Source: Quillaja saponaria
Lineage: Eukaryota > Streptophyta > Magnoliopsida > Fabales > Quillajaceae
DNA: 64,000 nt
Assembly (NCBI GenBank): GCA_029379385.1
Contig: CM055608.1
Coordinates: 33,153,048 to 33,217,047 of the forward strand
Direction of reading: 5' to 3'
The translations under genes and the position numbers were made by a program. This document shows positions 25,233 through 35,400 of the stretch, piece by piece. The notes below the pieces were generated by a model. That model was not told the DNA's origin and searched no databases. It worked only from the letters and a program-made list of their open reading frames with translations. How positions within the stretch are numbered: the first letter of the stretch is position 1; each line of letters starts with the position of its first letter.

Positions 25233-26909
25233 CTAGGTCTTGAGAGTCTTTTCGGGTATGATGGTTGCTAGTGCCTTGGCAGCTAATGGAAGACCCTGAC
25301 AATGATGCACAATTTCATCCATTATGTTATCCAAATCATGATCACCCGATGTGACGGCACTTTCTTTCCGAATACTTTCCAATATACTCCAAGGTTTCAG
25401 ATGGATCAAGTTCTTCTCACCCGCCATAGCTCGAGCAACTTCCTTTAGCCTACTGGTGACAACGACTGCACCACCACTATCCTTAGGTAATGCATGTGAA
25501 AGGCGAACCCCAATTCTATCAGCTTCTGCCAACGTGCAACCTAAATCACCATACCAATCATTCTGCTGCCACGCATCATCCAACAGTATCAAATACTTCC
25601 TAGACGTCAAGAAATGGTTAAGAATTCTCAAAAGCTCAACATTGGTGAGATTTCCAATCAGTCCATCAATATCATATCCCAACTCCTCCAGTATATACTT
25701 CATTATGTTACCCTCTAAATCTTCTTCCTCACTGAAGGAAATGTCAGTTAAGCACACACGTATTATGGGCCTGAACTTTCCACAAGTTTTTGGATTACTC
25801 AAAATCTCTTTTATAAGTGCAGTCTTTCCTGAATCATTGGTACCATGAACCCCAATTGCCTTAAATCTATTATCAGAAAGCAAATTGTCAATCTGAGTAA
25901 TATATTCACCAACACCGATAGTAGTTTCCAGTATCGACCTGCAAATCTCTTCATTCATAGGCTTCAGATGTAACAAATTCTTCTCACCCACGATTTGTTG
26001 AGCCACTTTCTTTAGCCTACTGGTGACAATGACAGCACCTCCACTATCCTTAGGCAATGCCTGAGACAATCGATTTGAAATGCTACCAGCTACACTCAAT
26101 GTGTGATCAACTAAATCACCAAACCAATCATTTACATGCCACACATCATCCAACACAATCAAATATTTTCTACCTTTTAATTTACAATAAAGAATCTTCA
26201 AAAGCTCATCGTTGCGATATTTGACTATCAATCCATCAATATCACATCCCAACTCTTCCAACATATATTTTAAAATCTTACCGTCAATATCTTCTTCCTC
26301 AGAGGAAATCTCCGATAAACATAGCCAGATTATCGGGGAGAAGCTTTGAAGAACAGTTCGACTATTCAAAACCTTTTGTACAAGAGCCGTCTTTCCAGTA
26401 CCCCCCATCCCATAAATCCCAATTGCCTTAAATCCGTTGCCAGAGAGTGCAACCTCAATCTTTTCCGTGTAATCATCAAACCCAATAAGTTTAGATGCAT
26501 CGACTCTCCAAGATGTCGGTCGCCCTGTCGCAAAGAATGTCGGAACCAATGGGCTAGAGTTTGTGTTTGCCACTATCAGTTCGCCTTTTAGAGTTCGCAA
26601 CCAATCGTTCATCCTCCGGATAAAATGAAATTCAGAGACAAAATTGAATCGAAAAACCTTTCTTTTGAGCTCTTTACTCTGACTTACGAAAATCCGGGTC
26701 TCCTCCAGTGCGTCGTTGAGATCGTAAAGTAGTGAAAGAGCTTTAGAGGAAGAGGATGAGAAAATAATCTTCTGCTTGTTCTCTTCCGCATCGAGGAATA
26801 CTTTGAAATGAAGAAATTCTGGCTTAAGACCGAGTGGTAGTGTAGACTCAGCTTCTGTAAAACAAGTCAAAAACTTGTTTATCAGGAATCGAGCATTGTC
26901 TGACGCCAT
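25233..26909 (-). CDS. NLR-like protein with two tandem NB-ARC modules, no LRR
   Basis: Intronless gene of 558 residues starting at MASDNARFL; a longer frame upstream begins only at TTG, and the paralog at 48106 also starts MASD. Residues 1 to about 110 are a CC-like N-terminal region. NB-ARC module 1 has P-loop GMGGTGKT (167-174), kinase-2 YLIVLDDVW (249-257) and GGAVIVTSR. Module 2 repeats the same order about 189 residues later: P-loop GTNDSGKT (356-363), YLILLDDAW (439-447), GGAVVVTSR, then GLPLAAKAL near the end. No winged helix, MHD motif or LRR follows; it stops at KTLKT. Family role: NB-ARC is the ADP/ATP switch of plant immune receptors. It is head-to-head with the winged-helix/LRR gene at 27183. 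The gene is open throughout, but the absence of an LRR makes its function uncertain. Confidence 0.82.
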   Translation of the reverse strand: MASDNARFLINKFLTCFTEAESTLPLGLKPEFLHFKVFLDAEENKQKIIFSSSSSKALSLLYDLNDALEETRIFVSQSKELKRKVFRFNFVSEFHFIRRMNDWLRTLKGELIVANTNSSPLVPTFFATGRPTSWRVDASKLIGFDDYTEKIEVALSGNGFKAIGIYGMGGTGKTALVQKVLNSRTVLQSFSPIIWLCLSEISSEEEDIDGKILKYMLEELGCDIDGLIVKYRNDELLKILYCKLKGRKYLIVLDDVWHVNDWFGDLVDHTLSVAGSISNRLSQALPKDSGGAVIVTSRLKKVAQQIVGEKNLLHLKPMNEEICRSILETTIGVGEYITQIDNLLSDNRFKAIGVHGTNDSGKTALIKEILSNPKTCGKFRPIIRVCLTDISFSEEEDLEGNIMKYILEELGYDIDGLIGNLTNVELLRILNHFLTSRKYLILLDDAWQQNDWYGDLGCTLAEADRIGVRLSHALPKDSGGAVVVTSRLKEVARAMAGEKNLIHLKPWSILESIRKESAVTSGDHDLDNIMDEIVHHCQGLPLAAKALATIIPEKTLKT

Positions 26910-27182
26910 GAGAGAGAAACGCAACCACGGTGGAGGAGGTTAGAAAGTCCAAAAACCACATGATGTGACAAATATATGATTTCATTTCGGTGTTCTTTCT
27001 ATCCGGGTATGACCCGTTGGGTTGCTATTCCTTCATTTTCTAATTTTTTTTTTTTTTTTAAGAAGACTGGTGAGTTTCGGAGTCAAAATCTGAAGCAACT
27101 TGCAAAATTCCTTTGCTTCTGTTCCTGTTTTGGCTCAGAGATCAGTGCGTCGATTTTTGATTAGCAAGCTTAATTCTTGGAA
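26910..27182. promoter_or_regulatory. Shared intergenic (bidirectional) promoter candidate
   Basis: Only about 273 bp separate the divergent start codons of the tandem-NB-ARC gene and the winged-helix/LRR gene. Any core promoters must lie here or overlap the leaders. A T-rich tract lies at about 27045-27060. Paired NLR genes often share such head-to-head promoters; co-regulation is inference. Confidence 0.5.
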
Positions 27183-29007
27183 ATGTCGATCCAAAGAAAT
27201 CCGAACAAAGCTGTGCCCACGTTGCTGAATCGCATGAATCAAGCCAAGACACTCACAGACCGCTTAATCACCACCAGTACAGCTGAAAAAGATGATCTTT
27301 CAACTTTCAATGAGTTTGAGAAGGAACTCAACAGGATGGAGGATCTATTTCCTAGAGTCAAATACTGGGAACAGAATCTCCTTCACCAATTCATGGACTT
27401 GGATCGTCAGCTTCACAATTTTATCTTGGAATTTCATAACAACCCCAATGACATGAATGGAAAGCTACGCTCCATTGTTGAAGACATCAAGCAGCTTAAA
27501 ACGTATGTTTCCCCAGTGCAACAAATGCCTGTCAATTATAATACAAAATTAGACCCAACAAGGCATAGCTTTTGGGGTCAGGACGATATGGGTCGAAAAG
27601 ATTCGAGAAAGTGGCTACAACTATCTATGAAGGATATTGTTGCACATCCAGCGGTCGAAAATCTTAAGGTTAGTTATGACAATCTTGAGAACCTTGAATT
27701 AAAGCTGTGCTTACTCTTTTTGTCTGTTTTCCCTGAAAATGCTGTCATAAAGAAAAGGCCTTTAATTTACTGGTGGATTGGTGAGGGGCTGATCACAAAA
27801 ACAACGGACAAGACCGCTGAGGAAATAGGTGAAGATATCTTTAAAGAGCTTCTAAAACTTGACCTGATCATTCCATCTAGTAATAGATCAACCCCTGTTG
27901 TGAATAAATGTAAAGTTCACCCTTGGATTCGTTACTTGTTGATCTCATTGGCTGAAAACGCTGAGATCTTTGACTTTGATCCCACAGGAACACCATTTTT
28001 TGCTGTCATAAAATCTCGTCGTGCTTGTTTATTTATTGATAACCAAAAATTGTCAGGTGGGAATGGATTTAATTATGAGAATTTGAGGACAATATTCAAT
28101 GTAAACGAGGGGTATCTTAGTTTTACATCTGAATGGCTTAGTAAGTTGAAAAGGGTTATGGTTCTTCAGCTGGGACGGTGGCAGGAGTCACCCACACACC
28201 ACATTGAAGTTCTGAGTGAAGAATTCTTAAAGGGTTTGGGTGGTCAAAAGCATTTGAAGTATCTTAGCCTCCGTGGGATTTCGAGAATAACTGCACTACC
28301 TCCCTCCATTTCTGGCCTCATCAGCCTTGAAATTCTTGACCTCAGAGCATGTCACAATCTAGAGGAGTTGCCTGCTGATATTGCATCATTAAAAAAGCTT
28401 ACACATTTAGATATATCAGAGTGTTACTTGCTTGGAAGCATTCCAAAGGGGATTGCCAAGCTCTCTTCCCTCCAAGTACTGAAGGGATTTGTAGTCGGAA
28501 ATTCAAAAGACCTGCAGGCTAAGCGATCTTAAAGGATTGACGTATCTAAAGCGACTAAGCTTACATATAGGGAGTGAGGCAGTAATTCAGGATGGGGAGT
28601 TTGATGAATTGCAGTATCTAAAGCGACTAAGCTGCCTGAAAATATCATGGGGTAAAAAAGAAATTTTGGATTCTATCTCTTTTCCACCAGATTTAGAGAC
28701 ATTGGATCTTGAAGGCATTCCCGAAGAGACACCAAAATGGCTAACACCTAGTAGACTGTTGAAATTGAAGAAGCTATATATAAAGGGCGGAAGACTTAGA
28801 AGTTTGAAAGGTGACTGGAAACTGGACATCTTGCGTCTGAGGTACATGAAGAATCTGGAGAGTCTGGAGTATCGGAATAATCTGAAAGAATTTGGGAAGT
28901 CAAAGGATTCCCTGAAACAGTTTCGTGACTTAAGGTACTTGGAGATCATAAACTGTGACAAGATTAACGAAGGAAGGGAGATTGTATGGAACAAAGATGA
29001 TAACTAA
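27183..29007 (+). CDS. NB-ARC-less CC/winged-helix/LRR protein, RPP13-like protein 4 type, with a frameshift
   Basis: The ATG at 27183 begins MSIQRNPNKAVPTLLNRMN. There is an N-terminal helical region (about 1-115), a linker, then a winged-helix segment: KLCLLFLSVFPENAVIKK, IYWWIGEGLI, and VHPWIRYLL at the MHD position. LRRs follow (LQLGRWQESPTHHIEVL, HLKYLSLRGISRITALPPS, LEILDLRACHNLEELP, LTHLDISECYLLGSIPKG). No P-loop or kinase-2 is present; the family commonly annotated 'RPP13-like protein 4' includes such NB-less members. The frame ends at 28530-28532 with QAKRS and a stop. The +1 frame picks up just before it with CRLSDLKGLTYLKRLSL and runs LRRs to 29007. That implies a 2-base deletion or 1-base insertion near 28515. 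The product may be a 449-residue truncated protein or the gene may be dead. Divergent from the NB-ARC gene on its left. Confidence 0.75.
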
Positions 29008-30713
29008 GAGGGAAGTATATGGAAGTTAATTAGCAAAACAAGTCTTTTCTCTCTCTCACCGCTCCTCTCTTTAGACACATGATGAGGCTCTTCTCTTCCA
29101 AAATACCGAATTTACAGAGTAGCTTGGCCATTACACGAGAGTATGGATGCATATTTTTATTTTCTTTTTTCTTTTCTGTTGCAACTGGGGAGATCCAATT
29201 CATCACATTTTTCAGCTGGGGAGGTGGAAAAGTTTAGATTATTGGTGGCAGAGTAGCAGTCTCAATAGACCATGTCTGATCACTCATGGGGAACAAAACT
29301 GTTGGGTTGTTGCTAATCACGACATGTTCAAAAGTATTTGTTTTGGTCTTCAATAATTTCACTGGGGAGAACTTAACAAATTAAAACCTAAAATTACCAT
29401 TAGCAAAAAAGCAGCCATTGCTATTGTGGATGTGGTAAGGATCTGTTTGGAATCAATATTTGGAGGTTAACTTTGTCTCTTCGGCTGAAGGGGCTGCTCT
29501 TCCTACTTCCTAGAGCTAAGCACTTGGCAGTAAGTCAGTCTTGATTGGAAGTGAAGCTTGGACTATTGTTGCCGGTGTTTAGATTTCGGCTCAACCTAGT
29601 TAATTGGTTTTCACAAGGAATGCTACTCTTCTTGGGCCTGCATGTCAGTTTGATTTTTATGTTTTGCTTATATTCTCTTGCCTTGTTCCTTTGTATCCTG
29701 GGCCTGCTTGTCAGTTTGATTTTTATGTTTTGCTTGTATTCTCTTGCCTTGTTCCTTTGTATCCAAAAGAAGAAAACTCGCTTGGATGTGCTTTCTCGTG
29801 TGGAGTGGTTAATTTTAGTGAATTTGCTTGCATGAAAGTTGAGCAAAAGATATACGCAGAAGACATCATTTTTTTTTCTTCAGAATGTAGGAGAAAACAC
29901 TGCAATTTTCTCAATAGCAAACGTTTATGACAAACTGCAATAAGTATAAAAAGCAATGTACAACCCAAAAACCACAATAAAACTTCTTTCAGAAATGACT
30001 GTACTTGCATACTTGGTTAACTCCACACCATTACAGGAAATTAGGAATAATGATAACCATGATAAAGAGAGAAACATAGAACTTCAATAGCTGTTTAAGT
30101 TAATAAAAATTCCCAAAGTCATACTTACAGTATGAGTTTTACTATTACATTTTTAATGCACTAAATCTTCTTTACCTCATCACCATTAATCAGGTAAAGT
30201 CTCCTTTTCACTTGGACATGCCTTTGCCTTACCAGCAGAAAGTGTCGAACTTAAATCATTATTTCAGTACTTTGTGTAGTCTGCCTGAACTTCACAAGTG
30301 TAACAGTTTATAAGCAAACCACTCCATTGGAGAAATGAAGTACCATCTTCACCCGCATACATTCTTCTTGATGGGATCCCAGATATCTATCCAATATCAA
30401 AGTTCACACCAAATTTTTTTCTCATTCATGTAGCAGTTGTAATCACGAAATCCTCTTTGCAGCCTGGAGAAGAAACTCAGAGCCTGCTTCTTTGAAGTTG
30501 ATATGAAAAACATAGTACACATCAAAAAAAATTTAACTACATCCATGCAAAAGCAGTTTTCTCCCAATACAATCCATCTTAATCTCCACAATGTAATAGT
30601 AAAATATCCGAGATGAAAAATTAGATAAGTTATCTTTTTACCTTGAAGGATGACGTTAGGGCCAAATTCCACATGCGCCTAGTTTTCTGATCGCTGCCTC
30701 CATCAATTGCTTC
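29008..30713. other. Intergenic region between the two NLR loci
   Basis: No gene is recognised. It includes the probable 3' UTR of the LRR gene, a 66-bp tandem duplication at 29634-29765, and flanking sequence of the big NLR's 3' end. The part near 30650-30713 (reverse strand) resembles sequence just after the last exon of the gene at 48106-50687. Confidence 0.45.
29634..29765 (+). repeat. 66-bp tandem duplication (2 copies)
   Basis: Two nearly identical units start with GGGCCTGC at 29634 and 29700; each continues through TCAGTTTGATTTTTATG and CCTTGTTCCTTTGTATCC. Only a few bases differ, so the duplication is recent. No function is apparent. Confidence 0.85.
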
Positions 30714-30763
30714 TTATTCTTCTTCTTCCTCTATCTCTTGTATCTCGGCTTTCCTACTTGTGC
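30714..30763 (-). pseudogene. Relic terminal exon of an At4g27190-type NLR
   Basis: After a TTCAAG acceptor, the reverse strand reads TSRKAEIQEIEEEEE then a stop. It is homologous to the last exon of the gene at 48106 (50590-50687: TSTRVEIQEIEEEEAEI). The exon before it (31136-31228) has lost the GT donor equivalent, so this exon is probably no longer joined in frame. It could still be part of the 3' UTR. Confidence 0.5.
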
Positions 30764-31135
30764 CTTGAATAGGCAAGAACAAGAGTTTTGTCAATATTGA
30801 GCATCCACATAAAAATAACGAAAACAAATACAGAATGCATGCTACTCAACCATTTTCTGATTTCATTATTGTTATTATTATTATTTTCCTTGAGCATCTC
30901 CTAAATTTTATTGAAACTATACACATTTTTCTGCTTTAACATCTATAAATCTACCTCCTCTTTATTCATAAAATAATCAAGTTTTATAATTAAGTAATCA
31001 AATCACAAATTATGATTATTCATTAATGAAATGCCATTTTCTATAAAAAAAACAGAGATTTTATGTTTTAAAAATAATTATAATTTTTTTTCCTCAATTT
31101 AAAAAAGTTAATTCTAGGAAAACAATAAATATACT

Positions 31136-32468
31136 TTACTCCCCTTTCATTTTTGGTTGGACTAGCTCTTTCCCTTTGGAAATATGTTGTCTTTCCCCTT
31201 GTTGAGTAGTCACTTGTTCTTTTAAAATCTGCATGCACCTCATTATTATATAATGATAACATAACTAGGAAAAGATAAGTATGACAAATTAAAGCCATAG
31301 GGGAACAAGAAGAAAAACAATGTTCATACTAGTTATTGTCAATCACCGTATACAATAAATTTTTTTGCTATAAAGTTTTCTTTTCGAAGAGAAGACATTA
31401 AGAGATATTACGTAAAATCTGAAATAATTATACCTTCGATAATTCCACAACAAGTGCATGACCTTGGAGATTGTTGACATGCAATTCTGAATTTCTTTCT
31501 GTACCTTCATGCATGGCTTTGAGAAATTGTTCATCCTCTGTTACCAATGCAAATTAGAAATTCAATTATGAAAAATAAAAGAAAACGAAACTTAAAAAAT
31601 AGAAATAGAAGTAGTACCATTTTTCTTGTGCAAGTATTTTATAGTGGCATTGAGGTCTCCCTGCCAATATTTTGTAATATATGTCTCACAAACTGCCTTT
31701 AACTTTGGAGTCAATTGAGAACCCTGAGAAAATTTCTCCAATTTCGGGATTTCCTTCACCCTCACCATCTTTAGTACAGGCCATTCAAAAGGACATGATT
31801 GTCTACAAAAACTTACTAGACTTTTCATGTGTTTGAGTATTAGGCACTTTAAATTTGGGAAACTCACCGGTGCCATCCATTGTTTTTCACTCACAAGCAC
31901 TTCTTCCATCGCATCGCATCCATATAGTTTTAGTAATTCGAGATGCTCAAGATATTTTGCTGTCTGAAGTGAGAATAAGTGTTTCAGCTTGCTGCATTGG
32001 ATAATTTCAAGTGATTTCAGTTTCCTGAAGACTGGAAATGAAGGTTCCTTGTTCCATAGCTGGGCCTCTGGTAGATAAGCCAGCGCCAATTCACTTAACT
32101 GTGGTAGCAATTCTGTGCACTTGTCCGGGAAATCCTTTTCTTCAAGGTCCAATACCAGTTTTAATGTATCACAGCTGTTCACAGTAATCTTTTCCAGCTT
32201 CTTCAGACTTACAAGCAAGCAATATGGTAATGCATTCAACAATTTACTGCTGTTTTCCACAACCAGGAATTTTAATTCAGAGAACGATTTGTAAAGAAGT
32301 TTGTCATTCCATATCTTTTGAACACCATCCTGATGAATGATGTGTAATTCCTCCAATGTATCAAAAGATTCCTGCAGAAGGTAACCGGAGGAGACCTTTT
32401 CATCAGTAGATGCAATGTATTTAAAGTTACGACAACAAAGTGTCATGACTAGGGAGTGATAATATAAA

Positions 32469-32499
<31 letters not shown>

Positions 32500-35400
32500 G
32501 AATGAAGTAGGATGTTAATTACTAAAGTTAACAATAATGATCATTACGAATGCAATGTTAATTATGCCAACCAATTGTAGTAACCACCATCAACAAAGAT
32601 CAACTTTTCCAACAGGATTATAGCTTTAACATATTAAACAAATGTTGAAGAGAACTTTCCTAACATATCTCGAAAAATTTATAGTGCAATCACTTCACAC
32701 TTACCAAATTAGTGAAGAAGCTGTCTACAGCTGCTGGAAGGTTCAGTATCCCATGGAACCCAGACAGAAATGAGTTCAATGCAGGACAGTTTTCTACTCT
32801 CAAACTTACCGAAGATGGGAGCTCAAATGTCAGCAGAGAGAATGTTGAAAGCTTTGGTAAATTTCGAAAAATAATAGAGCTCAAATGTGTGAACAAAATC
32901 TTCTCATCTGTTTCTCCTCCTCTTTCTCTAACATGAATTTCTTCCAGAACCTGGCAATCAGAAATTTCTACTTCTCTCAACTTGAGAGAATTAGCAGCAA
33001 AGGGTAAAAACAGAGTTCTCAGACAATCACAGCCATTCACTTGTAAAACTTGCAAGTTCTCAAAGACTCTCATTCCTGCCACAGATTCCATGTTGATTAC
33101 GTGCATTAAGTTCGGCAAACTAGTTAATACCAGTTCTCTTAACCTTGAAAGCATGGGAGAGAGAGAATCAAATTTTCCATGAAGCTGAAAAACCTCTCTC
33201 ACTGAATCACAGTTCTTCACAACCATTTTCTCCAAATTCTGCAATCTTGGTAAGACATTATAAGAGATGACATATGTCAATTTACCACAGAAATCCACCT
33301 CCAGTTCGCTCAGCTCAGAGACGGACCTGGCAGGAACCATGCCCTGCCATATTTCTTCAATGTCACCCACATTCACTAGCTTCAAGTTCTGCAATTTTGT
33401 GAATTCAACCTGCAGACAAAATAAAGTTTTGGGCAACTTTAGTGATGGCAATGCCAGATTAGACGTTAGATTTAGAGCCAGAAAAGAAAATTTTGTCAAT
33501 TTTTTTCTGTACTGTAATCATAACAATAATCATCCATATATTGGGACAAAGGATAACATTTATAAATAAGGAAATTGTTTTAGATGAGGATCGCAAAATG
33601 GGATTATACAATACACCTTCGTATAACAACGAGGATATATACTAATTAAATTTACAACTTACAAAACAAATAAATATAATGGTTGTCACCTAAATATTAG
33701 TAAGATTAGGGAATAGGCACTTACCATGACTCCATCCAGCATTTCTTTATCTCTACTTTCTTTCATAGATGTTACCTTCGTGCTTAAGAAACCAGTAGTG
33801 AATGCCTTCATATTGGGACAGTCTTGTATTCTCAAACTTTCCAGACATGGAAACTCAAAAATATAACTTCCTGCATGAAACTTCTTGATATTTGATAGAC
33901 CTATAAGTTCAAGTTGCTCTAGTTGAGGAAGAACAATTTTTCTTTTTTGCATATCTTCTCCTTCAGATTCAACGGCAACAACTTCTTCTATCAGCAGACA
34001 TGAATGTATCTTTAGCGCATGTAGTTTATGAAGATTTTCAGCTACTGAAGTCGTGAAGAGATTTTTCAGAAAACCACATCTCTGGATATCTATGTTTTCG
34101 AGATTGCTAAGGCCAAGAATTCCAGTGGGATCCTTGTTCCATACACAAGTCAATTCAGGTAGATCCCAAAATGTCATTCTCTTTAGCCGGCTCAAAAACT
34201 TACCACTTCCTTCATCATTAGCTACAAATTCTGTTAGATTATATACATGTTTCAATAAATTGCACTGTTCTATTTTGAGCTGTTCAAGCCAATTTGACCT
34301 GCTGAGCAAATGGGACATAAATACAATCAACTCATCATTACAGCTTTTTGCATTGAACGATTTTAATTGGCTGAAATATGACGGTCGAAGATCCATGGCC
34401 AATATCTTTCTCAATTCTTCCGAGCTTTCAATAGAAAATTCTTGACAAGTTGAGAATGGGTCCTGTATAAAATTATAAGTTGTACATCAATTTAGAAGTA
34501 CAGGGAGATAGATATTTTTCATTTGAATCAAAAGAAATCAATAAGAAAAAGAGAAAGTACTGACCGATAATTGAAACAGGTATGCAATGATGCTCTCAAT
34601 ATTAAGTTCCTCTTGCCATAGGCAGTCTTTCACATCCACTGACTTTAAGTTATGTCGATCTACCAGTCCCAAACCAAATCTCCTAATTTTGGGACATACT
34701 TCCACTCTTACATTCTTCAAAGCTGGCCATCCAGCACTACAGCCAGCCGAACAAAAACTGACAAGGTTAGGTAAATTCTGGAAACTTAAAGTGGTCACTT
34801 TAGGGAACTCAATCTTATTTGTCAATGCTGCTTCTCGTGATTCTCCCACTACAATTTCTTCCACCAAACGACACGAAATTATGCTTAGCTCTTGGAGAAG
34901 CACGAGACTTGAAGCTACAGATTCTGAAAATAAGTTTCTCAAATTGTCACATCCATGAAGTTCTAAAACCTTCAAATTTTGAAAGCTAACATAGGGATCT
35001 CTGCATATCCCTTTCAAGTGATCCAACTGACGTAGATTCAAGACCTCTAAGGCAGGGACTTCAACCTGCAATTCAATCGAATCCAGCAAGGTCATCACCT
35101 AATACTATTTCTTGCTTCATTTTCCTTCTTTATTTGATTTCTCTTCGCCCATGCATCTTCTTCTTTTTTTTTTCTTTTTTTGAGTGCATGAAAGAAGGAA
35201 TTTAATCTAATTACAAAAAGCAGTAGAGAGTTTTTAGGTACAACAAAGGTGTGGGCCTTGATTCTTGAGTACATCACATAGCACAATATCAGAAACATTG
35301 AACATCAAAAGAACAGGAATGTCCGTACATACCTTTGAGAATGGAGCAAAGGGGGGTTTCGAGTTTTCTCATGGAGAAAGTTTCTTGTAAGCGTCTTTTA

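Noticed and set aside
25351..25848. Plus-strand frame of 165 codons opposite the tandem NB-ARC gene
   Set aside because: Antisense shadow of the NB-ARC coding sequence.
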